DNA from: Actinomycetes bacterium
GTDB taxonomy: Bacteria > Actinomycetota > Coriobacteriia > Anaerosomatales > Anaerosomataceae
Length of the DNA: 64,000 nt
Direction: 5' to 3'
Assembly (NCBI GenBank): GCA_022839745.1
Contig: JALHJB010000005.1
Span: 1-64,000, forward strand
Shown here piece after piece: positions 7,341-16,736 of this stretch; within the stretch, counting starts at the first letter, position 1; each line of letters opens with the position of its first letter. A model generated the notes under the pieces. The model had not been told where the DNA came from, made no database searches, and saw only the letters and a program-made list of their open reading frames with translations. A program made the position numbers and the translations under genes.

Positions 7341-8711
7341 ATGTCGACCCGCAGCTCCGGCTTCATCGTTCTGTGCGACCCGGAGGGCCGTATCCGCGAG
7401 GTCCTGGCCGACAACCTCTGGATGGCCGATCCGGTCCAGCCCGGAGGCCTCCTCCCCGCCCTGGCTGTCACAGCCGACGCGGCGAAGATCGAGCATCTGC
7501 TCACAACGGTGAACCGCGAGGGCAGCGCGTTTGGCTGGACAATCGCCGCCCATCACGGCGGCCGCCCGATGAGCATCACGCTCAACGCTGTGAAGATCGA
7601 GAACGACATCCTGGTGATCGGCTCGCCCAACGACGCCGAGGCGCTCGAGACGCTCGCCGAGGTCGTGCGCATCAACTCCGAGCTGGTCACACATGTCCGG
7701 GGCATGAGCAAGCGGCAGGCACACGCACGGCCGCTCGGCACACAGGACGACATCGCGGCGATGTCGCGCCTCAACAACGAGCTGGTGAGCCTCCAGCGTG
7801 AACTTGCACGCAAGAACGCCGAGCTTGAGCACAGCCAGCGCCTCGTGAGCAGCATCATCGATATCGCGCCCACGTTGATCTACATCCACGACCTGACGAA
7901 AGAGCGCATCGTGTTCGCGAACCGCGGCGCGCAGAGCATCCTCGGCCACGAAGATCTGGTTGGCGCCGAAGGCCTCCACACGCTGTTCAGCGTTCACATC
8001 GCCGACGATTCCCGTGCCGAACGCACGCGAACGATCGCGGAGCTCGCCGGTGCCGCCGATGGCGAGCTCATCAAGTGGGACCTGCGGGTGCGGGATGCCC
8101 AGGGCGCATGGCGGATACTCCACACCCGTGAGACGGTGTTCGCCCGTCTGCCTGACGGCGAGGTGTCGCAGGTGATCGGCGCCGCCGTAGACGTGACCGA
8201 GCAACGCGTGGCGGCTGAGCGTCTCAGGGAGCTTGCGCTGGCCGACCAGCTCACCGGACTCCACAACAAGCGCGGCTTCGAGCTGCTGTCCGCCGCGACG
8301 GTCGAGCGGGCGGCGCGCTCCAGGAAGGCCATCGGCGTGGTGTTCGCCGATCTGAACGACTTCAAGGCCATCAACGACGAATGCGGGCACGCGGTCGGCG
8401 ACGAGGCGTTGCGCCTGTTCGCCGCGGCCCTGCAACGCTGCGCGCGACGCGCGGACATCGTGGCGCGCTTCGGAGGCGATGAGTTCGTGGTGCTCATCGA
8501 TGAAGGCGGCGACACCGGCCCGTCTCTGCTCGCTGAGCGGCTGCACGCGGAGCTGGCCGCCGTTGAAAGCCCGTGCGGACGACCGCTCTCGGCGTCCGTT
8601 GGCGCGGCTGTGGGACGGGTGGGCGGGATGGATGATCTCCAGGCGCTCCTCGAAGAGGCCGATCGCGCGATGTACGCCGAGAAGAACCGCCGGAAGTCGG
8701 CGGGCGCGTAG
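7341..8711 (+). CDS. PAS domain diguanylate cyclase (GGDEF)
   Basis: This 456-residue protein uses the ATG at 7341, four bases after GGAGGA; a GTG at 7329 is also in frame. The N-terminal 130 residues look like a degenerate PAS-type sensor. A coiled segment (about 135-170, LNNELVSLQRELARKNAELE) leads into a second PAS domain (about 170-290) ending in DVTEQR. The GGDEF domain (about 295-456) has an intact active site RFGGDEF (GGDEF at about 378) and an RRAD inhibitory-site motif upstream, so it should make c-di-GMP and be product-inhibited. It has no membrane segment. Close spacing with the cobalamin-binding gene suggests a sensor-output pair. Confidence 0.92.
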   Translation: MSTRSSGFIVLCDPEGRIREVLADNLWMADPVQPGGLLPALAVTADAAKIEHLLTTVNREGSAFGWTIAAHHGGRPMSITLNAVKIENDILVIGSPNDAEALETLAEVVRINSELVTHVRGMSKRQAHARPLGTQDDIAAMSRLNNELVSLQRELARKNAELEHSQRLVSSIIDIAPTLIYIHDLTKERIVFANRGAQSILGHEDLVGAEGLHTLFSVHIADDSRAERTRTIAELAGAADGELIKWDLRVRDAQGAWRILHTRETVFARLPDGEVSQVIGAAVDVTEQRVAAERLRELALADQLTGLHNKRGFELLSAATVERAARSRKAIGVVFADLNDFKAINDECGHAVGDEALRLFAAALQRCARRADIVARFGGDEFVVLIDEGGDTGPSLLAERLHAELAAVESPCGRPLSASVGAAVGRVGGMDDLQALLEEADRAMYAEKNRRKSAGA

Positions 8712-8842
8712 GCTCAGGCGGACAGCAGCTCGGACACCGCGCCATCCACGGACATGCAGCCGATCGGCCGGCGACAGCGGGGCGGTCTCAGACACCGTGT
8801 TGACGAGCTGCGATGCGATAGCGCCGTAGACGGAGCCGGGTA

Positions 8843-10207
8843 TTACTCTACGAGCGACAGCACGACATCGTTGTCGGCGGGCGCGGGGTCGTTCCACAGC
8901 CCGTCGACGACGTAGCGCTGCTGCGACCAGATGAAGCGACCCCACAGGCTCAACCGACCGTTGTCGATCGCCGGCTGGGCGGAAAGATCCTCGTCGCCCT
9001 CATAGTGCGCAACGAACGCGGGGGCCACGTGGTCTGCGATGTACCGCGACTGATCCTCGGCGACGTTGTAGCCGCGCGACACGTCGTAGGCCTCCGAGGC
9101 GATCGTTTCGAGCACGAACGCGCGGGCATCGGCACCGTAGCTGGTGCCAGGTTGCACGCGGTCGACGATCGTCTCCGAGCGCACGGCGAGCTCGTCCGCT
9201 GAGATCTCGCAGTAGCGGATGGGGCACGGTGCGGTCGCAAGCGAGCCGGTCTCGATATCGTAGAGGAACCCGTGGTCGCCAAAGTCGGCACGCGCGACGT
9301 CCTGAGCGTGATAGTGACCGGTGAAGACCGCGCGCACCCCGTACGACGCGAGCAAGGCGCCCACCGACGGGTAGTCCTCCACGAGGTACTCGGGATGAAG
9401 CTTCGCCTGGCCGTCCCAGTGCTCCACCACGCCGTGATGCATCATCACGATCACCGCCACGCCTTCAGCCCGGGCGTCCTGCAGCACCTGTTCGATCCAG
9501 TCGACCTGCGCCTGCGTGAAGGCACCAGCGGTGACCTCCGTGCCCCCGGGCTCGTTCTCCTCCGAGCGGGTCGCGTCGAGCGCCAGCAGCCACAGGCCGT
9601 CGACAGGCTCGGCCACGTAGCTGAGCGAGGTCTCGTCGCGCATGCGCGCTTCGCCGTAGCCGAAATCGCGGTACACCCTGGGGAACTCGTCCTGCGAAAC
9701 GGACGGCACAGGGATCTTCTCGGCACCGTCGAACTCGAAGGCCTCGGGATTGTCGGCGTCGTGGTTGCCCGGCACCACATAGACCTCCACGCCCGCGTCA
9801 CGCAGTCGGCCGAGCGCAGTGGAGACCGCCTCGTGGTTGACGACCTCGCCGTCTTTGGTGAGGTCGCCGGGGATCAGCACGAAGTCCACGCCCGACGCCA
9901 GCACGTCGTCGATCGCGAGCTCGAGCAGCTCGGCGGTCTCCTTGAGGAGCTTCCTGTCCGAGCCGAACACGTCCTCGAACGCCTCGCCGCTCGTGCCGAG
10001 CGATGTGTCGTAATAGTGGAGGTCGCTCATCACGGCGAACCGGGCCTCCGGATATGAGGCGGACGCGACAGCCGGCTCGGCCATCGTGTAGTCCAGCCTC
10101 GGCAGGCTGTCCAGGTACCCGGAGATCGCCAGGTAGGCGGCACCCAGCACGGCCAGTGTGGCGAGAGCGCGGAGTATCACGGTGCGGGTACGCGGCTTGA
10201 TGCTCAC
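8843..10207 (-). CDS. secreted or membrane-anchored metallophosphoesterase
   Basis: This 454-residue protein starts at a GTG with GGAGG upstream. A single hydrophobic segment at residues 12-32 anchors it, or acts as an uncleaved signal, so the enzyme faces outside. The calcineurin-like dimetal motifs are complete and in order: SDLHYYDT, GDLTKDGE, GNHDAD, MMHHG and GHYHAQD. The C-terminal 130 residues are an extra domain without a recognised family. The substrate may be a cyclic nucleotide, phosphodiester or cell-wall phosphate; the sequence does not decide. The 130 bases between it and the GGDEF gene hold nothing I recognise. Confidence 0.9.
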   Translation of the reverse strand: MSIKPRTRTVILRALATLAVLGAAYLAISGYLDSLPRLDYTMAEPAVASASYPEARFAVMSDLHYYDTSLGTSGEAFEDVFGSDRKLLKETAELLELAIDDVLASGVDFVLIPGDLTKDGEVVNHEAVSTALGRLRDAGVEVYVVPGNHDADNPEAFEFDGAEKIPVPSVSQDEFPRVYRDFGYGEARMRDETSLSYVAEPVDGLWLLALDATRSEENEPGGTEVTAGAFTQAQVDWIEQVLQDARAEGVAVIVMMHHGVVEHWDGQAKLHPEYLVEDYPSVGALLASYGVRAVFTGHYHAQDVARADFGDHGFLYDIETGSLATAPCPIRYCEISADELAVRSETIVDRVQPGTSYGADARAFVLETIASEAYDVSRGYNVAEDQSRYIADHVAPAFVAHYEGDEDLSAQPAIDNGRLSLWGRFIWSQQRYVVDGLWNDPAPADNDVVLSLVE

Positions 10208-10299
10208 GCTGCCTCCAGTCCTTCCGGGGTCATCGCTTCACATGATGCCATGCGCAACCGCGATGCCGGTGTCACGCATGTCACGGCTTCGAGCAGACC

Positions 10300-11673
10300 C
10301 TACGCGAACCCGAACAGCGGTGGGAACGCGATCACCACGAGAGCGGCCCAGAGCGCGTAGACAGGCACGTATCCGGTCTGCCAGCGCTCGATCGCGGAGA
10401 AGGTGCTCCGCGCGCCGAGGAACCGCACGTACAGCACAGCCGACCACGCCAGGTTCACGAGCAGGATCAGATTCATGCCGAGCGCGGCCACGCGGTTGGG
10501 CGTGAAGCCGAACTCGGAGATGCGCGCCCCGATCGCCTGCAGCGCCACGGCGTCGGCCGCAAGCGCGCTTGCGATCAGCACCACCTGGACCACATCGAAA
10601 GCGCTGGGGCCGGACTGAGGATCGCGCGCCGAGATGGAGTACAGCACGAGCGCGAGCACCAGCACCAGGAGCAGATCGAAGGCGATCAGCACCTCACGTT
10701 CGATGTTGATGCCGGCGCCCGTCCAGAGCATCGTGCCGAGGAACGCGAGCAGCATGATGGCGAACAGTGGCGTGAAGAGGCGCGTGAGCACCGGCCCCAT
10801 GTTCTCGATCACGCTCTTCTTGGCCTCCACCAGCCACGACGCGATGATCACGGCGCCTGCCGCCCCGCAGGGCAGCACCCACGATTCGAAGAGCGGCTCG
10901 ATGTCCACGCCGATGGCCTGGAAGATGAGCGCCGAAAACACCATCAGCACACCGCCGCCGAGTGCGATCAGGACGTAGTAGATGAACAGCTCGCCCGAGA
11001 ATCGGATGAAGTCCATACGCCCCGCGGACTCGCGCCAGCGGCCTCCCACGTACGCCGCGCCGATGACAGCGACCCAGAGCGCGATCGGCAGGTGCAGGGC
11101 AGTGAGCGCCTCGGTAGAGCCTCCCGGCTCGAACGGATACACGTTCGCGAAGACCGCGGCGCCTACGAACGCCACACCGAGCCAGCGGAGCGCCGTGGAG
11201 CCGAGCATGCCCCGCTTCCAGGCGAAGTAGCCCGTGAGCACGGGAAGGACGAAGAAGCTCAGGTTGCGCGCGTAAAACGCGCCGTCGCTCGTGAAGTCGA
11301 GGCCGAAAAGCGGTGGCAGTTTGATGAGCAGGGCGGCAAGCACCGCGAGGGCAACCGCAACGAAGCCTTCCTTTCGGGCGCCGGGCCCATCTTCGGTGGC
11401 ACCCGCCCCGGCGGCCACGAGCTGCTTCCACAAGCGCTCCGAGTGTTCACGAGCGAACTCGGCGGAGAGCGCGTCGAGGGCGCCCATCCGCTTCACCGCC
11501 ACGAGGAACGCTTCGTCCGGGGCGAGACCGGCCTCGGCAAGCACGTCGATCTGTTCGCGCAGATGGTCCTCGAGCTCCGCGACGTCTACCGAGTGGATCG
11601 CCTGGCGCCGGAGCAGGAAGCTCCGCCACTCGGCGATCTGCGCCTCGAGGTCCGCACTGTGATCAGGCTTCAT
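10300..11673 (-). CDS. multi-spanning membrane protein with permease prefix domain
   Basis: This 457-residue protein has a soluble N-terminal part (1-100) with SVDVAELEDHLREQIDVLAE and DEAFLVAVKRMG, the pattern of the short permease prefix domain often found before FtsX permeases or DUF-type membrane proteins. About ten hydrophobic segments follow. No ATPase partner is adjacent. Its start lies three bases after the stop of a PadR regulator gene, so they form an operon. PadR-permease-prefix pairs are common in Gram-positive bacteria and usually respond to membrane-active compounds; the transported substrate here is unknown. Confidence 0.8.
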   Translation of the reverse strand: MKPDHSADLEAQIAEWRSFLLRRQAIHSVDVAELEDHLREQIDVLAEAGLAPDEAFLVAVKRMGALDALSAEFAREHSERLWKQLVAAGAGATEDGPGARKEGFVAVALAVLAALLIKLPPLFGLDFTSDGAFYARNLSFFVLPVLTGYFAWKRGMLGSTALRWLGVAFVGAAVFANVYPFEPGGSTEALTALHLPIALWVAVIGAAYVGGRWRESAGRMDFIRFSGELFIYYVLIALGGGVLMVFSALIFQAIGVDIEPLFESWVLPCGAAGAVIIASWLVEAKKSVIENMGPVLTRLFTPLFAIMLLAFLGTMLWTGAGINIEREVLIAFDLLLVLVLALVLYSISARDPQSGPSAFDVVQVVLIASALAADAVALQAIGARISEFGFTPNRVAALGMNLILLVNLAWSAVLYVRFLGARSTFSAIERWQTGYVPVYALWAALVVIAFPPLFGFA

Positions 11674-11676
11674 CGG

Positions 11677-12063
11677 TCACACTCCCTGAGGGATCGTCGC
11701 GGACAGTGCCGGACGCCCGATCGGAGGCACATCAGCAAGCGTGTGCCAGATGCCGCGTAGCGTAGCGTCCACGGCCTGCCACTGCCGCTGTTGCTCGCGA
11801 AGGTGCGCCCGGCCGTCCGGGGTGATGCGGTAGTACTTGCGACGGCGGCCGCTCTCGGCCACCTCCCAGCGTGACTCGACCAAGCCGAGGCGTGACAGCC
11901 GGTGCAGCACCGGGTAGAGCATGCCGTCGGTCCACTCGAGATCGCCACCGGAGAGCTCGCGCACGCGCTGCAGGATCGCATAGCCGTAGCTGTCGCCCTC
12001 GGCGAGAATGGCGAGCACGATCGGCGTGGAAGACGCCGCCACAAGGTCCTTGTTGATCTCCAT
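11677..12063 (-). CDS. PadR family transcriptional regulator
   Basis: This 128-residue protein uses the ATG at 12063, since the protein aligns from MEINKDLVAASS as other PadR proteins do. The winged helix is visible: SSTPIVLAILAEGDSYGYAI, then GGDLEWTDGMLYPVLHRLSRLGLVES and the wing RRRKYYRITPDG. The C-terminal helix needed for dimerisation is short (about 30 residues). It heads a two-gene operon with the membrane protein and is probably self-regulated through the inverted repeat at 12101-12136. Confidence 0.92.
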   Translation of the reverse strand: MEINKDLVAASSTPIVLAILAEGDSYGYAILQRVRELSGGDLEWTDGMLYPVLHRLSRLGLVESRWEVAESGRRRKYYRITPDGRAHLREQQRQWQAVDATLRGIWHTLADVPPIGRPALSATIPQGV

Positions 12064-12100
12064 GTGCACACCTGTCCGTTGATACCGGGCCACACCGTCT

Positions 12101-12136
12101 ATACCTTGTAGCATTATACATAGCGGTACGAGGTAT
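12101..12136. promoter_or_regulatory. inverted repeat upstream of padR, probable operator
   Basis: ATACCTTGTA (12101-12110) and TACGAGGTAT (12127-12136) are inverted repeats with one mismatch, separated by 16 bases that include GCATTATACAT. They overlap the expected promoter of the PadR operon, whose start is at 12063. PadR proteins bind such repeats to repress themselves. Confidence 0.5.
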
Positions 12137-12196
12137 CGCCAGAGGGGCGTCGCGGCGCATCGGGACCCCGCTCCGGTACTTGACAGCATCGCCAAT

Positions 12197-12212
12197 GTGA
12201 GTGAATACTCAC
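12197..12212. promoter_or_regulatory. TetR-type operator palindrome
   Basis: GTGAGTGAATACTCAC is a perfect 6-bp inverted repeat around GAAT, 36 bases before the nitroreductase start. A TetR gene is the second gene of the operon, so autoregulation is likely. The nine-mer GAATACTCA occurs again at 13664-13672 before the P-type ATPase. Confidence 0.6.
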
Positions 12213-12247
12213 TTTCACTAATGGCCGCCCGAATCCAGGAGCTCCCC

Positions 12248-13048
12248 ATGTCTCTCATGCCGCCCGTTTCCCGCACACTGGACCCCGTGTGGTTCGACGC
12301 CGTCAAGGCGAGGATCTCGAGCCGCCGCTATACCGGTGAAGCGATAGACCCCGCGCTTCTCGATCGGCTCGATCAGACCTGCGAGCGCCTCTCGGCCACG
12401 CCCGGCGCCGCCAGCGCGGTCCTCGTCCGCGAAGCCCCACCAGAGGTGTTCACCGGCCTGGTTGGCAGTTACGGCCGCGCGGAGGACTCGCCCTCGCTCG
12501 TGGCGTTCGTTGGCACCGACGAGGCCGCACACGACGTGGGCTACGTTGGCGAGGCCGTGGTGCTCGCGGCCACTGCCCTCGGACTCGACACATGCTGGAT
12601 CGCCGCCTCGTTCGACCCGGAGCGTGCGGGCCGGTTAGCCGCCCTCGGCGAGCACGAGCGGGTGCACGCCATCACGGCACTGGGGCATGCCACAGGTAAG
12701 ATCGGCGTCTCCGAGCGGCTGATGCGCGCCTCGCTGCGCGCGCGGAGCCGACTGTCACTTGACGTGATCGCGCCTGGTCACGAGAGCTGGCCCGCATGGG
12801 CACAGGAGGCCATCTCGACCCTGCGTCTGGCGCCCTCGGGCGCCAACAAGCAGCCGTGGCGGCTGCACATGGACGGCGAGGCGCTTGTGGTGACTGAGGC
12901 CCCGAAGGTCTACCGGACGGCGCCGCTCGACTTCGGCATCGCCATGCTGCATGCCGAACTCGGCGCCGCGCACGCAGGCGTCTCCGGCACCTGGGTGGCC
13001 GGCCTGGACGGCGAAGTGGCGCGGTTCGTACCGGGGAGTGCGTCGTGA
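12248..13048 (+). CDS. nitroreductase family protein (TM1586-like)
   Basis: This 266-residue protein uses the ATG at 12248, because CCAGGAG lies six bases upstream; in-frame starts at 12197 and 12224 fall in or beside the operator. The fold is a tandem nitroreductase: SSRRYTG near residue 25 binds the flavin phosphate, a middle part has GYVGEAVVLAATALGLDTCW, and a second half has LRLAPSGANKQPWR near 200, typical of TM1586-type proteins. It probably reduces nitro or quinone compounds with FMN and NAD(P)H; the real substrate is unknown. It overlaps the TetR gene by four bases. Confidence 0.88.
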   Translation: MSLMPPVSRTLDPVWFDAVKARISSRRYTGEAIDPALLDRLDQTCERLSATPGAASAVLVREAPPEVFTGLVGSYGRAEDSPSLVAFVGTDEAAHDVGYVGEAVVLAATALGLDTCWIAASFDPERAGRLAALGEHERVHAITALGHATGKIGVSERLMRASLRARSRLSLDVIAPGHESWPAWAQEAISTLRLAPSGANKQPWRLHMDGEALVVTEAPKVYRTAPLDFGIAMLHAELGAAHAGVSGTWVAGLDGEVARFVPGSAS

Positions 13049-13623
13049 CGCCGCGTCCCAGCAGCCGGGCAGCGATCATGGATGCCGCCCTCTCCTGCTT
13101 CGCACAGAGCGGGTACGACGCGACGCGCATCCGCGACATCGCGCAGGCGGCGGGAGTGTCTGAAGGCGCGCTCTACCGCCACTTCGCATCCAAAGAGGAG
13201 CTGGCGCACGAGCTGCACCTGCAGGCGATGTCGCTCTTTGGCGAGGAGCTTGTAGCGGCGGCACAGGGCGGCGCACCCGTCGAGTCGCTCCGGCGCATGG
13301 CCGCGCGCGTGCTCGCGCTCTACCGGGAGCGACCCGCCGCGTTCGTCTTCGCGCTGGTGCAGGCCCCGCCCGCGGCACTCGCGAGCATGTCGGCTGAGAA
13401 CCTGCCGATCGATATCATCACGGGAGTGATCGAACGCGTGCGGGCGGAAGGCCGTGGACGCAGCGGTAGCACGCGAGTGCTTGCGGCATGCTACCTCGGC
13501 TGTCTGATGCAGCCGATCAGCCTGTCGCTCTCGGCTCCGGGCTGCGTGCACGACGTCCTCGCCGATGACTCGGCAGACGCGACCATCGTTGAGGCAGCGC
13601 TCGGCGCGATAGGAGTGGCCTAG
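13045..13623 (+). CDS. TetR family transcriptional regulator
   Basis: This 192-residue protein begins at a GTG that overlaps the nitroreductase stop. Residues 8-55 are the TetR helix-turn-helix (IMDAALSCFAQSGYDATRIR, then AQAAGVSEGALYRHFASKEE). The rest is a helical ligand-binding domain. It most likely represses its own operon through the palindrome at 12197-12212 and is released by a substrate or product of the nitroreductase. A partial copy of the site lies before the next gene, a P-type ATPase. Confidence 0.93.
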   Translation: MTPRPSSRAAIMDAALSCFAQSGYDATRIRDIAQAAGVSEGALYRHFASKEELAHELHLQAMSLFGEELVAAAQGGAPVESLRRMAARVLALYRERPAAFVFALVQAPPAALASMSAENLPIDIITGVIERVRAEGRGRSGSTRVLAACYLGCLMQPISLSLSAPGCVHDVLADDSADATIVEAALGAIGVA

Positions 13624-13705
13624 CCCGGGCGCGCTCATCACGCAACGCTCGGATGCGCGCGGGGAATACTCATCGTGACCGGTCGGGCGGGATGAGGACG
13701 GCAGC

Positions 13706-16018
13706 GTGCGCGATCAGCCGATCACAGGGTTGAGCTCAGCCGAGGTGCGCCAGCGCATCGACGCGGGCCAGACGAATGCGGTGCGTCGCACCACGAGCCG
13801 CCCGCTCGCGAGCATCATCGTCGAGAACGTGTTCACGTGGTTCAACCTGATCCTCGGCGTGCTATGGGCTCTCACGATCACGTTCGGCTCCTGGCGTGAC
13901 GCGCTCTTCGGATCCGTGCTCGTCTTCAACTCGGCGATCGGCATCATCCAGGAGATCCGCGCCAAGCGCACGCTCGACCGGCTCTCGCTGCTGTCGGCGC
14001 CGCACGCACGGGTCCTGCGGGATGGCATTGCCGCCGAAGTGGACCCCGCCGAGGTGGTCCTCGACGACGTGCTCACGCTCGGGCCCGGCGACCAGCTCGT
14101 GGTGGACGCCACAGTGCTGGCAGCCGACGGCCTCGAGGTGGATGAGTCGGCGCTCACCGGCGAGTCCGTGCCCGCGCCGAAGCGCGAGGGCGACCCGCTC
14201 ATGTCGGGCAGCTTCGTGGTAGCGGGAAGCGGGCTCGCCGTCACGACGGCCGTAGGGGCGGACTCGTACGCCGTCCGGATCGAGACCGAAGGCCGGCGCT
14301 TCACCCGTGTGGCCTCGGAGGTGGCCGACGGGATCGGCCGCATCCTGCGCATCATCGGCACGGGATTGGTGCCGATCGGCATCCTCACGATCGTCACGAG
14401 CGGCGGCGCCGACGGCGACCTGGCGTCCCGGGTCACACACACGGTGGCCGCGCTCGTCTCGATGGTCCCGGAGGGCCTCGTGCTGCTGAGCTCCATCGCG
14501 TTCGCGCTTGCCACGATCGCACTCGCGCGGCACAACGTCCTCGTGAACGAACTGCCCGCCGTTGAAGGCCTGGCGCGGGTCGACGTCGTCCTCACCGACA
14601 AGACCGGCACGCTCACCGAGCGGGAACCGGTGTTCCATGAGCTCGAGGTGCTCGATCCGCGCGAGGAGGGGCGGGCGCCCGAAGCGCTCGGCGCGCTCGT
14701 GGCGATCGACCCGTCGCCCAACGAGACGCTCGCCGCCATCGGACGGGCGTTCCCCCGGCCCGATGGCTGGAACGCCGTCTCAAGGGTGCCGTTCGCCTCG
14801 GTCCGCAAGTGGAGCGCCGCCGACTTTGCCGAGCACGGCTCCTGGATCCTTGGGGCGCCCGACGTCTTGCTCCCCGCACAGGCTTCGCTGCCCCGCGCGG
14901 ATGCGCTGGCCGCCGATGGCGCCCGCGTCCTGCTCCTCGCCCGCGCCCCCGGACCGCCCGACGCTGCGTCACCTCCCGGTGATGTCGAGCCTGTGGCGCT
15001 CGTGGTGCTTGCCGAAGCGCTGCGGCCCGACGCCGCGGAGGCGGTGCGCTTCCTTGGCGAGGAGCGCGTGGCGCTCAAGATCGTCTCGGGCGACAATCCC
15101 CGCACGGTAGGCACCGTCGCGGCGGCTGCGGGAGTCCCAGGCTCCGATGACCCGGTCGACGCGCGTGATCTCCCGGCCGAGACCGGGGCGCTCGTGCGCG
15201 CGATGGATCGCTACGCCGTGTTCGGGAGGGTCATGCCCTCGCAGAAGGCCGATATGGTCTCCGCGCTCCGTGAGAGCGGCCATATCGTCGCCATGATCGG
15301 CGATGGTGTCAACGACGTGCTTGCGCTCAAGCGTGCGGACCTCGGCATCGCGATGGGTGCCGGGGTGCCGGCATCACGGGCTGTGGCGCAGGCCGTCTTG
15401 CTGGACAACAGGTTCAGCGCGCTACCGATCGTCATGTCCGAGGGCAGGCGGGTCATCGCCAACGCCGAGCGCGTCGCAAAGCTCTTCCTCACAAAGAGCG
15501 CGTGGGCTATGCTGCTCGCCTTGCTCGTCGCCCTCCTCGACATGCCCTATCCGTTCCTGCCACGGCACATCACGCTTGTTGGCAGCCTCACCATAGGCGT
15601 CCCCGCTTTCTTCCTCGCACTGATGCCCAACCCACGACGGTACGAGCCCGGCTTCGTGCAGCGCACGCTGCGGTTCGCGGTGCCCGCCGGTGCCGTTATC
15701 GCGATCGCCCTCGTCGTGATGAACCTCATGGCGGCGCGCGCCGGTGTCACGCCGGAGCACGCGCAGACCCTGAGCACGCTCGTGCTCGGCCTGGTGGGCC
15801 TGGGCGTCATCGCGATCCTCGAGTGGCCCCTCTCGGGCTGGCGCATGGTAGTGGTGACCGCGATGGCTGCCGGGCTGGTCCTCGCGTTCGCCATACCCTT
15901 CGTCCGCAGCTTCTTCTCGCTTGCGGTCCCCTCCTTCACCGAGGCGGCCATCGCACTCTGCGTCGCCGTAGCCGTGACCGGCACGATCGCTGCGATCACA
16001 GCCCTCCTTCGAGCCTGA
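13706..16018 (+). CDS. cation-translocating P-type ATPase (CtpE-like)
   Basis: This 770-residue pump starts at a GTG. The family motifs are all present: LTGES in the actuator domain, MVPEGLVLLSS in the ion-binding helix, DKTGTLT with the phosphorylated Asp near residue 302, and GDGVNDVLALK in the hinge. About ten membrane segments fit the P-type layout, with no N-terminal heavy-metal domain. The PEGL motif and the compact N domain resemble the actinobacterial CtpE group, linked to calcium uptake, rather than the copper or zinc pumps (no CPC). The ion is inferred. Confidence 0.9.
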   Translation: MRDQPITGLSSAEVRQRIDAGQTNAVRRTTSRPLASIIVENVFTWFNLILGVLWALTITFGSWRDALFGSVLVFNSAIGIIQEIRAKRTLDRLSLLSAPHARVLRDGIAAEVDPAEVVLDDVLTLGPGDQLVVDATVLAADGLEVDESALTGESVPAPKREGDPLMSGSFVVAGSGLAVTTAVGADSYAVRIETEGRRFTRVASEVADGIGRILRIIGTGLVPIGILTIVTSGGADGDLASRVTHTVAALVSMVPEGLVLLSSIAFALATIALARHNVLVNELPAVEGLARVDVVLTDKTGTLTEREPVFHELEVLDPREEGRAPEALGALVAIDPSPNETLAAIGRAFPRPDGWNAVSRVPFASVRKWSAADFAEHGSWILGAPDVLLPAQASLPRADALAADGARVLLLARAPGPPDAASPPGDVEPVALVVLAEALRPDAAEAVRFLGEERVALKIVSGDNPRTVGTVAAAAGVPGSDDPVDARDLPAETGALVRAMDRYAVFGRVMPSQKADMVSALRESGHIVAMIGDGVNDVLALKRADLGIAMGAGVPASRAVAQAVLLDNRFSALPIVMSEGRRVIANAERVAKLFLTKSAWAMLLALLVALLDMPYPFLPRHITLVGSLTIGVPAFFLALMPNPRRYEPGFVQRTLRFAVPAGAVIAIALVVMNLMAARAGVTPEHAQTLSTLVLGLVGLGVIAILEWPLSGWRMVVVTAMAAGLVLAFAIPFVRSFFSLAVPSFTEAAIALCVAVAVTGTIAAITALLRA

Positions 16019-16065
16019 CCCGGGCACGGTGGGGTATATGTGCTGCAGCAGGTGATCGCACAGCG

Positions 16066-16704
16066 ATGAAGTGGACGGTGGCCATGGACACGGCTCCGCA
16101 CGGCGCCTCGCGGTCGAGATCGTGGCTTGTGGCGCTGCTGCTCATCACCGCGGTGGGTGCCGCCACCTTGTACAGCAACCGGCTGATCCTCACGATGTTC
16201 CCCGACCGGCCCTACCCGCGCGACCTGCTGTTCGAGCTTCTCCCCTACGTGGGGTGGACCCGCTACCTCACCGTGATCGCGCTCGTTGCCGGATTCTCGC
16301 TCTTCCTGTACTACGCGATCAACCACGAACCCAGCAGGATCCCAGCGTTCACTGCGATCTTCGCGCTCATGTACCTGTTCAGAGCCGCCATGATCGTGCT
16401 GACCCCGCTCGGCTCGGCGCAGGGCGACGGCGCCTTCGTCTTCGACGTGCAGCAGTACGGGATGTTCCCGTCGGGCCACATGGCCGCCTCGCTCATCCTG
16501 GTGCTGCTCACCTCGGCCGAGCGCGCACCGGCGCTGCGCCGCGTGCAGATACTGCTTGCCATGCTACAGCTGGCAGGGCTGATCCTGGCGCACGGCCACT
16601 ACTCGATCGACGTCGTCGGCGGTGCACTGCTCGCGTACTTCGTCGTGCATGTCTGGACGGATGGCACGCTGTTCGACCCGCTCAAGCGCCTCACTGGCGC
16701 ATGA
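16066..16704 (+). CDS. PAP2-family membrane phosphatase
   Basis: This 212-residue membrane protein uses the ATG at 16066; an in-frame ATG at 16084 is possible. It has about six hydrophobic segments. MFPSGHMAASL (near 135) and LAHGHYSIDVVGG (near 177) are the SGH and H-x(3)-D motifs of PAP2-type lipid phosphatases, closest in pattern to the sphingomyelin-synthase-like PAP2_C branch. It probably removes phosphate from a lipid at the outer membrane face. No neighbour explains its pathway. Confidence 0.85.
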   Translation: MKWTVAMDTAPHGASRSRSWLVALLLITAVGAATLYSNRLILTMFPDRPYPRDLLFELLPYVGWTRYLTVIALVAGFSLFLYYAINHEPSRIPAFTAIFALMYLFRAAMIVLTPLGSAQGDGAFVFDVQQYGMFPSGHMAASLILVLLTSAERAPALRRVQILLAMLQLAGLILAHGHYSIDVVGGALLAYFVVHVWTDGTLFDPLKRLTGA

Positions 16705-16736
16705 GGCTGCCCCACCCTCCATGCCAAGGAGCGCAC

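Noticed and set aside
7122..8945. Long open frame antisense to the GGDEF gene
   Set aside because: High-GC third-position bias keeps antisense frames open; its translation is low-complexity and the sense frame has clear domains.
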